A DNA stretch of 8,146 bases from JANXQG01 sp037147235 (GTDB lineage: Bacteria; Planctomycetota; Planctomycetia; Pirellulales; Thermoguttaceae): NCBI GenBank assembly GCA_037147235.1, contig JBAWVO010000292.1:1-8146 (forward strand), in the 5' to 3' direction. Below, piece by piece: positions 5,048-8,146 of this stretch. The notes beneath the pieces are model-generated. The model saw nothing but the letters and a program-made list of their open reading frames with translations, was not told the origin of the DNA and ran no database searches. The position numbers and the translations under genes are program-made. Each line of letters starts with the position of its first letter. The stretch's first letter is position 1.

Positions 5048-5893
5048 ATGAGAACCACGATTTTGTTTGGAGCGATGCTGTTGAGCGTCACCCTCGCCAG
5101 CCGGGGGTTCAGTGGAGAGTGTTGTGCGCCTGCCAAGGCTTGTGGCCCGGAACCCGCTTGTTGCGAGAAGGCCGGTGGCTGTGAGAAGTGCTGCCAGAGG
5201 ATCACGCCCGTCCGCGATTTGTTTGCCGGTATGAAAGATCTGCTTGCCTGCAAGCATTGCAGCGCATGCGAAACCTGCGGCCCAGCCAAGGGTTGCTGCC
5301 CGGAACCCGCTGCCTGTGCGAAAGTCGCCGCTTGCGAACCGGCTCCCGCTTGCTGTGCAAAGGCTTGCGAACCGGCTCCCGCTGCCTGTGCAAAGGCTTG
5401 CGAACCGGCTCCGGCTTGCTGCGAGAAGGCTTGTGGCTGCGAGAAGGCTTGTGGCTGCGAGAAGGCTTGTGGCAGCTTGAAGAAGCGCGGTTGCGAGAAG
5501 AAGAACTGTCACATCGTCAAACGCAGCCACGGCTGCAGCGCACCAGCCTGCTGTGCAAAGCCCGCTGCCTGCGAGAAGGCTTGCTGTGCGAAGCCTGCTG
5601 CCTGCGAGAAGGCTTGCGAAGCTAGCTGCGAGAAGGGCTGCGAGAAGAAGTGCTGCCGTCGGCCCCTGGCCGAGTTGGTCGATGCCATCTTCACCGTGAA
5701 GTGCAAGACCCGCATTGCTTGCAGCTCGAAATCGTGTGGCCCGTCGGCTTGCGAACCGGCCGCTTGTGCTCCTGAAGGTTGTGGTGGTTGCGGTGGCGCT
5801 GCCCCCGCTCCGGCCGCTGCCCCGAAAACTCAAGCTGCCCCGTTGCCGGCCGCCCCGGCTCCGAAGCAGACCAGCAGCGACGAGTCGGCCTGA
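5048..5893 (+). CDS. Secreted, extremely cysteine-rich repeat protein, function unknown
   Basis: The 281-residue product starts with a signal peptide (MRTTILFGAMLLSVTLASRG; cleavage probably near residue 23) and has 49 cysteines by my count, about 17 percent, nearly all after the signal peptide and spaced by Ala, Glu, Lys, Pro and Gly. A central block is made of three 11-residue units of the type A-CEPAPACCAK (about residues 95-127), then six-residue ACGCEK units (about 128-140), and later two more 11-residue units (CCAKPAACEKA type). Two similar helix-like segments with few cysteines flank the repeats: 48-71 (CCQRITPVRDLF...) and 202-225 (CCRRPLAELVDAIF...). The tail after residue 247 is Ala/Pro-rich and cysteine-free. 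Such a protein could be a disulfide-crosslinked envelope or wall component, or bind metals; neither is shown. There is no lipobox, CxxCH heme site or LPXTG. It is monocistronic, ending at the terminator at 5929. Confidence 0.85.
   Translation: MRTTILFGAMLLSVTLASRGFSGECCAPAKACGPEPACCEKAGGCEKCCQRITPVRDLFAGMKDLLACKHCSACETCGPAKGCCPEPAACAKVAACEPAPACCAKACEPAPAACAKACEPAPACCEKACGCEKACGCEKACGSLKKRGCEKKNCHIVKRSHGCSAPACCAKPAACEKACCAKPAACEKACEASCEKGCEKKCCRRPLAELVDAIFTVKCKTRIACSSKSCGPSACEPAACAPEGCGGCGGAAPAPAAAPKTQAAPLPAAPAPKQTSSDESA
5331..5471 (+). repeat. Tandem 33-nt (x3) and 18-nt (x2.5) coding repeats
   Basis: Three consecutive 33-nt units begin at 5331, 5364 and 5397, each starting CTTGCGAACCGGCTCC. 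They are followed without a break by 18-nt units CTTGTGGCTGCGAGAAGG at 5430 and 5448 (identical) and a partial third copy at 5466. Both unit lengths are multiples of three, so copy number can change without breaking the frame. The 33-nt copies differ at few positions, which points to recent duplication. Confidence 0.9.
5549..5614 (+). repeat. Tandem pair of 33-nt coding repeats
   Basis: Two adjacent 33-nt units (5549-5581 and 5582-5614) both start TGCTGTGC and end CTGCCTGCGAGAAGGCT, with only two differences that I can see (A/G at the ninth base and C/T at the fifteenth). They encode the second repeat block of the cysteine-rich protein and share the GAGAAGGCT ending with the upstream 18-nt units. 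Confidence 0.85.
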
Positions 5894-5928
5894 TCCCGAC
5901 ACAATCTGCTAGTACGATAATCATCGAA

Positions 5929-5966
5929 AACCTGCCCGGGAGCAATCCCGGGCAGGTTGCTTTCTT
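5929..5966 (+). terminator. Intrinsic terminator after the Cys-rich gene
   Basis: AACCTGCCCGGG (5929-5940) and CCCGGGCAGGTT (5947-5958) form a perfect 12-bp GC-rich stem with the loop AGCAAT, followed by GCTTTCTT. It starts 35 nt after the stop codon at 5893 and ends transcription ahead of hemE, so hemE needs its own promoter between about 5967 and 6024. Confidence 0.88.
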
Positions 5967-6012
5967 GGGCATCATTCGTTAGGATAGCCTCGTTCCTGTT
6001 TCATCCTTTTTT

Positions 6013-6018
6013 TATTAC
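6013..6018 (+). promoter_or_regulatory. Possible -10 element very close to the hemE start
   Basis: After a T-rich run (6007-6013), TATTAC (6013-6018) matches four of six -10 consensus bases and ends only 5 nt before the ATG at 6024. If used, hemE would be made from a nearly leaderless mRNA, which would explain why no Shine-Dalgarno is visible. No convincing -35 is seen at 16-19 nt, so this is weak. Confidence 0.2.
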
Positions 6019-6023
6019 TCACT

Positions 6024-7070
6024 ATGTCTCCTGCTTGGTACGATAGCCCGTTCCTCAAGGCCGTGCGGCGTGAAGCCGCGGGGCACATTCCCGTTTGGCT
6101 CATGCGGCAAGCCGGGCGCTACCTGCCCGAATACCGCGAGTTGCGCTCTAAAGTCAGTTTTCTTGAGCTGTGCAAAAATCCCGCCCTCTGTGCGGAGGTG
6201 ATGATCAAGACGGTCGAGCGGCTGGGCGTCGATGCGGCGATCGTGTTTTCCGATCTGCTGCTGATTCTTGAGCCCATGGGCCTGGGGCTGGATTTCCCTA
6301 GCGGTGAAGGGCCTGTGCTGGGCAACCCGATTCGCACGGCGGCCGACGTTGATCGCTTTCAGGAACTGGAAAACATGGACCGGCTGCAGTTCGTCGTCGA
6401 GGCCGTACGGCAGACGCGCGCCGGGCTGGCGGCCGAGGTGCCGTTGATCGGTTTCGGCGGCGCGCCGTTCACTCTGGCCGCCTATGCGGTCGAAGGCGGA
6501 TCGAGCCGCGACTACCGCGCCACCAAGACTCTGATGTACAGCGACGCCGCCGCGTGGGACGTTATGATGAGCCGTATCGCACGCAGCGTGGCCTTGTACC
6601 TCAATGCCCAGATCGATGCCGGTGCCCAGGCCGTTCAGCTTTTTGATAGCTGGGTCGGTTGCCTGGGGGTGGATGACTACCGTCGCTACGTCCTGCCTTA
6701 CAGCCGCGCGGTGATCCAAGGTATCCGCCCGGGCGTACCGGTGATCCATTTTGCCACGGGCAATCCGGCCTTGATGCCGCTGCTGAGCGAGGCGGGCGGC
6801 GACGTGATCGGCGTCGATTGGCGGATGCGGCTGGACGACGCCTGCCGCACGATCCGTCCCGATCAGGCCGTGCAAGGGAATCTCGATCCCGTTGTACTCT
6901 TCGCCCCCGTGGAGGAAGTTCGCCGCCGAACGCGCGAGATGCTTGCCCAGGCTGCCTTGCGGCCGGGCTATATCGCCAATCTCGGCCATGGCGTTCTGCC
7001 GCATACGCCGGTCGATAACGTCCTAGCCATGATTGATACAGTTCACGCCTGGCAATCCGAGAGAGCGTAA
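6024..7070 (+). CDS. hemE: Uroporphyrinogen decarboxylase
   Basis: HemE (EC 4.1.1.37) removes the four acetate carboxyl groups of uroporphyrinogen III to give coproporphyrinogen III in heme biosynthesis; it is a soluble cytoplasmic TIM-barrel enzyme. The 348-residue length is typical. Both family signatures are present: PVWLMRQAGRYLPEYR (residues 23-38) and GFGGAPFTLAAYAVEG (143-158). The residues lining the active site in known enzymes are all visible: R28 and R32, D77 (FSDLL), Y154, S209 (FDSW) and H322 (NLGHG), matching human R37, R41, D86, Y164, S219 and H339. The ATG at 6024 starts the family's normal N-terminus, but no ribosome-binding site precedes it. It leads an operon, with crcB starting 15 nt after its stop. 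The other heme genes are not in this window. Confidence 0.97.
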   Translation: MSPAWYDSPFLKAVRREAAGHIPVWLMRQAGRYLPEYRELRSKVSFLELCKNPALCAEVMIKTVERLGVDAAIVFSDLLLILEPMGLGLDFPSGEGPVLGNPIRTAADVDRFQELENMDRLQFVVEAVRQTRAGLAAEVPLIGFGGAPFTLAAYAVEGGSSRDYRATKTLMYSDAAAWDVMMSRIARSVALYLNAQIDAGAQAVQLFDSWVGCLGVDDYRRYVLPYSRAVIQGIRPGVPVIHFATGNPALMPLLSEAGGDVIGVDWRMRLDDACRTIRPDQAVQGNLDPVVLFAPVEEVRRRTREMLAQAALRPGYIANLGHGVLPHTPVDNVLAMIDTVHAWQSERA

Positions 7071-7073
7071 ACC

Positions 7074-7082
7074 GGAAGGGAG
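7074..7082 (+). promoter_or_regulatory. Ribosome-binding site of crcB
   Basis: GGAAGGGAG lies 3 nt before the ATG at 7086 at its closest, with the GGAAGG part 6 nt away. It supports 7086 as the crcB start over the internal ATG at 7134, which begins directly at the first membrane helix. Confidence 0.6.
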
Positions 7083-7085
7083 CTG

Positions 7086-7526
7086 ATGGACGCCGTCTAT
7101 TCCACGTTCCGAGCCGTACTGAGCAGCAAGGTCATGATCCTGGCCGCCGGCGGTGCCTTGGGAACCAACGCCCGTTACTGGCTCGCGCTCTGGCTCAACG
7201 AGGCCTCGTGGCGGACCCATGGAACCTGGCTAAGCAGCTTTCCGCTGGGCACCTTTCTCGTCAACGTCACCGGCTCGTTCATACTCGGTCTGGTGGGAAC
7301 GGTTTTTCTGGAGCGATTGGACCATCGCGAGTGGTTCCTGCTCTTGGGAACCGGCTTCTGCGGCGGCTACACCACTTTTTCGACCTTTGAATGGGAGACC
7401 CTCCAATTGCTGCGCGACGGCAGTTGGAGGATGGCGGCGGTAAATGTTGTCGGCAGCGTCGCTGTCGGGTTCATTGGGGTTGTGTTGGGTGCGGTCGTGG
7501 GCAACCTGATCTTCCCCAGGCAATAG
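7086..7526 (+). CDS. crcB: Fluoride channel CrcB/Fluc
   Basis: The 146-residue protein is a four-helix membrane protein of the CrcB/Fluc family; these form dual-topology dimers that let fluoride out of the cytoplasm. The family motifs are GGALGTNARYW (residues 22-32), PLGTFLVNVTGSFILG (about 53-68), GTGFCGGYTTFSTFEWE (about 88-104, holding the TTFS polar-track and phenylalanine-box residues) and the last helix AAVNVVGSVAVGFIGVVLG. The first 16 residues are an extension before the usual start at MILAAGG; the strong upstream ribosome-binding site nevertheless favours 7086. It lies 15 nt after hemE, and its stop codon overlaps the DUF190 ribosome-binding site. No fluoride riboswitch is seen ahead of the gene or the operon. 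Being single-copy, it probably forms a homodimer. Confidence 0.95.
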   Translation: MDAVYSTFRAVLSSKVMILAAGGALGTNARYWLALWLNEASWRTHGTWLSSFPLGTFLVNVTGSFILGLVGTVFLERLDHREWFLLLGTGFCGGYTTFSTFEWETLQLLRDGSWRMAAVNVVGSVAVGFIGVVLGAVVGNLIFPRQ

Positions 7527-7529
7527 GAG
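7525..7529 (+). promoter_or_regulatory. Ribosome-binding site deciding the DUF190 start
   Basis: AGGAG overlaps the TAG stop codon of crcB (7524-7526). It is only 1 nt from the ATG at 7531 but 7 nt from the ATG at 7537, so the latter is the likelier start. The overlap implies that crcB and the DUF190 gene are translationally coupled. Confidence 0.65.
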
Positions 7530-7536
7530 CATGCCG

Positions 7537-7866
7537 ATGAAAACGGAATCGATGGCCCGTCTGCTGACCATCTACATCAACAGTGCGGACCATTACCGCG
7601 GCGCGCCGCTTTTCGCCGCCATCGTGCATCTTTGTCACGAGCGAGGCATTGCCGGGGCCACGGTCTTTCGGGCCATGGAGGGGTACGGCAGCAGCGGCCA
7701 CATTCACACCACGCGCCTACTGGAACTGGGCGAAAACCTGCCCGTTCGGATCGAAATCATCGACACGCCAGAGCGGATCGAATCGATTCTCCCCCTACTC
7801 GACGGCATGATTGCGCAAGGACTGGTGACTCTTTCGGATGTGAAGGTACGGCAGTACAAGTGCTAA
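7537..7866 (+). CDS. DUF190 (PII-like) protein
   Basis: The 109-residue product fits the DUF190 family, small soluble proteins with a ferredoxin-like, PII-related fold that form trimers. The family pattern is seen throughout: LLTIYINSADHYRGAPLF (about residues 9-26), HERGIAGATVFRAMEGYGSSGHIHT (about 34-58), then LPVRIEIIDTPERIE and the closing GLVTLSDVKVRQY. DUF190 genes often sit next to crcB, as here; the family is thought to sense or regulate, but the ligand and partner are not established. The start at 7537 is chosen on ribosome-binding-site spacing; 7531 would add two residues. The length is normal and there is no signal peptide, so it is cytoplasmic. It is the last gene of the hemE operon, and no clear terminator follows. 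Confidence 0.9.
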   Translation: MKTESMARLLTIYINSADHYRGAPLFAAIVHLCHERGIAGATVFRAMEGYGSSGHIHTTRLLELGENLPVRIEIIDTPERIESILPLLDGMIAQGLVTLSDVKVRQYKC

Positions 7867-8146
7867 AACTTCATCGGCGAAGAAAATCAACTGGGCCATG
7901 CCTTAGCCCTAAAGTGCGTAGTGCCGGCCTGACCCCTGCTCTTGCTGATGCCGCTGTCGGAAGCGATGTTGTTGTTTGTGCCGTATTCAACCGCGAAGCG
8001 GTTATACAGCATAGCCCAGGGTCGCGCAGCGCACCCTGGGATGCGAAGCACCCGCACCCGGCACTTCGAAGGGGTGCAACTCTTGTTCGATGGACTTGAT
8101 CATAACCTTGCCAACTGCCAGCAGTGACGGCAACCCGTAGGGTGCG
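7867..8146. other. Gene-free region after the hemE operon
   Basis: Open frames here lack ribosome-binding sites and protein-like composition. The first 110 nt hold no strong structure apart from short 4-bp inverted repeats (GGGC/GCCC near 7892-7910). The rest is a set of hairpins described separately. The last bases (AACCCGTAGGGTGCG, 8132-8146) look like the start of another repeat cut by the window end. Confidence 0.5.
7989..8068. repeat. Composite palindromic repeat with two hairpins
   Basis: Hairpin one is AACCGC (7989-7994), loop GAA, GCGGTT (7998-8003). Hairpin two is CCCAGGGT (8015-8022) against ACCCTGGG (8033-8040), with an inner GCG/CGC that extends the stem after a one-base bulge. 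Then follows CTTCGAAG and GGGGTGCAAC. The order of AACCGC hairpin, AGCCCAGGGT hairpin and GGGGTGCAAC matches, from memory, a dispersed repeat common in Pirellulales genomes. No T-tract follows, so termination is not its evident role. Confidence 0.6.

Noticed and set aside
5048..5125. Lipoprotein signal for the Cys-rich protein
   Set aside because: The residues before the first cysteine are FSGE, which does not fit a lipobox; an ordinary signal peptide is the better reading.
4756..5289. Minus-strand ORF of 177 codons upstream of the Cys-rich gene
   Set aside because: It has no family resemblance and runs antisense into the signal peptide and first repeats of the Cys-rich gene.
5331..5614. CRISPR-like array
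   Set aside because: The repeats are contiguous, in frame and coding, with no unique spacers and no cas genes nearby.
5045..5902. Minus-strand ORF of 285 codons opposite the Cys-rich gene
   Set aside because: It is the repeat-driven mirror of the cysteine-rich gene (Ser/Ala/Leu-rich runs), while the plus strand has a ribosome-binding site, signal peptide and terminator.
5967..6023. Fluoride riboswitch ahead of the hemE-crcB operon
   Set aside because: The space between the terminator and hemE is about 57 nt, T-rich, and shows no pseudoknot-like pairing; the hemE-crcB gap is only 15 nt.
6015..7004. Minus-strand ORF of 329 codons opposite hemE
   Set aside because: hemE on the plus strand has all signatures and active-site residues; the antisense frame is a codon-bias shadow.
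7942..8127. Plus-strand ORF of 61 codons after DUF190
   Set aside because: It is translated repeat DNA (two hairpins) without a ribosome-binding site.

Overview
The window looks like chromosomal DNA of a planctomycete, probably of the Pirellulales type. This rests on three things: a secreted, extremely cysteine-rich repeat protein; a large membrane-anchored HEAT-like protein whose repeats and C-terminal QWW motif recall families I associate with that phylum; and intergenic spaces filled with short palindromes that resemble planctomycete dispersed repeats. The base composition is moderately GC-rich. The phylum call is inference from family resemblance. There is no rRNA or other decisive marker, and no database was searched.

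Layout: (1) 1-737 holds a one-gene unit for a small cold-shock-domain protein (197-394) with its own promoter and a leader of about 75 nt. It is followed by about 340 nt without a gene, containing two strong hairpins. (2) 738-2567, minus strand, is a 609-residue exported or membrane-anchored HEAT-like protein of unknown function, convergent with the cold-shock gene. (3) A 142-nt divergent intergenic region leads into a plus-strand pair: a small secreted protein (2710-3021) and, 1 nt downstream, a MATE-family efflux transporter (3023-4423). A short ORF at the MATE stop codon begins like a GNAT acetyltransferase but soon loses that character, and a perfect palindrome lies inside it. (4) About 4500-5047 is gene-poor and rich in inverted repeats; its last part is probably the leader of the cysteine-rich secreted protein (5048-5893). 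That protein has 49 Cys in 281 residues, built from 33-nt and 18-nt tandem units, and its gene ends at a textbook intrinsic terminator. (5) 6024-7866 is a tight plus-strand operon: hemE (uroporphyrinogen decarboxylase), crcB/fluC (fluoride channel) and a DUF190 (PII-like) protein. (6) 7867-8146 has no gene and carries nested hairpins of a probable dispersed repeat.

How the genes work together: hemE makes coproporphyrinogen III for heme. CrcB exports fluoride, and the DUF190 protein is a frequent CrcB neighbour with a suspected regulatory or accessory role. The MATE transporter and the small secreted protein are translationally close and probably co-transcribed, so the small protein may work at the same membrane. 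I did not find a defence system, mobile element with a transposase, CRISPR array, tRNA or rRNA. The least-explained items are the cysteine-rich protein with its structured upstream region, the small protein-MATE pair, and the palindromic repeats.
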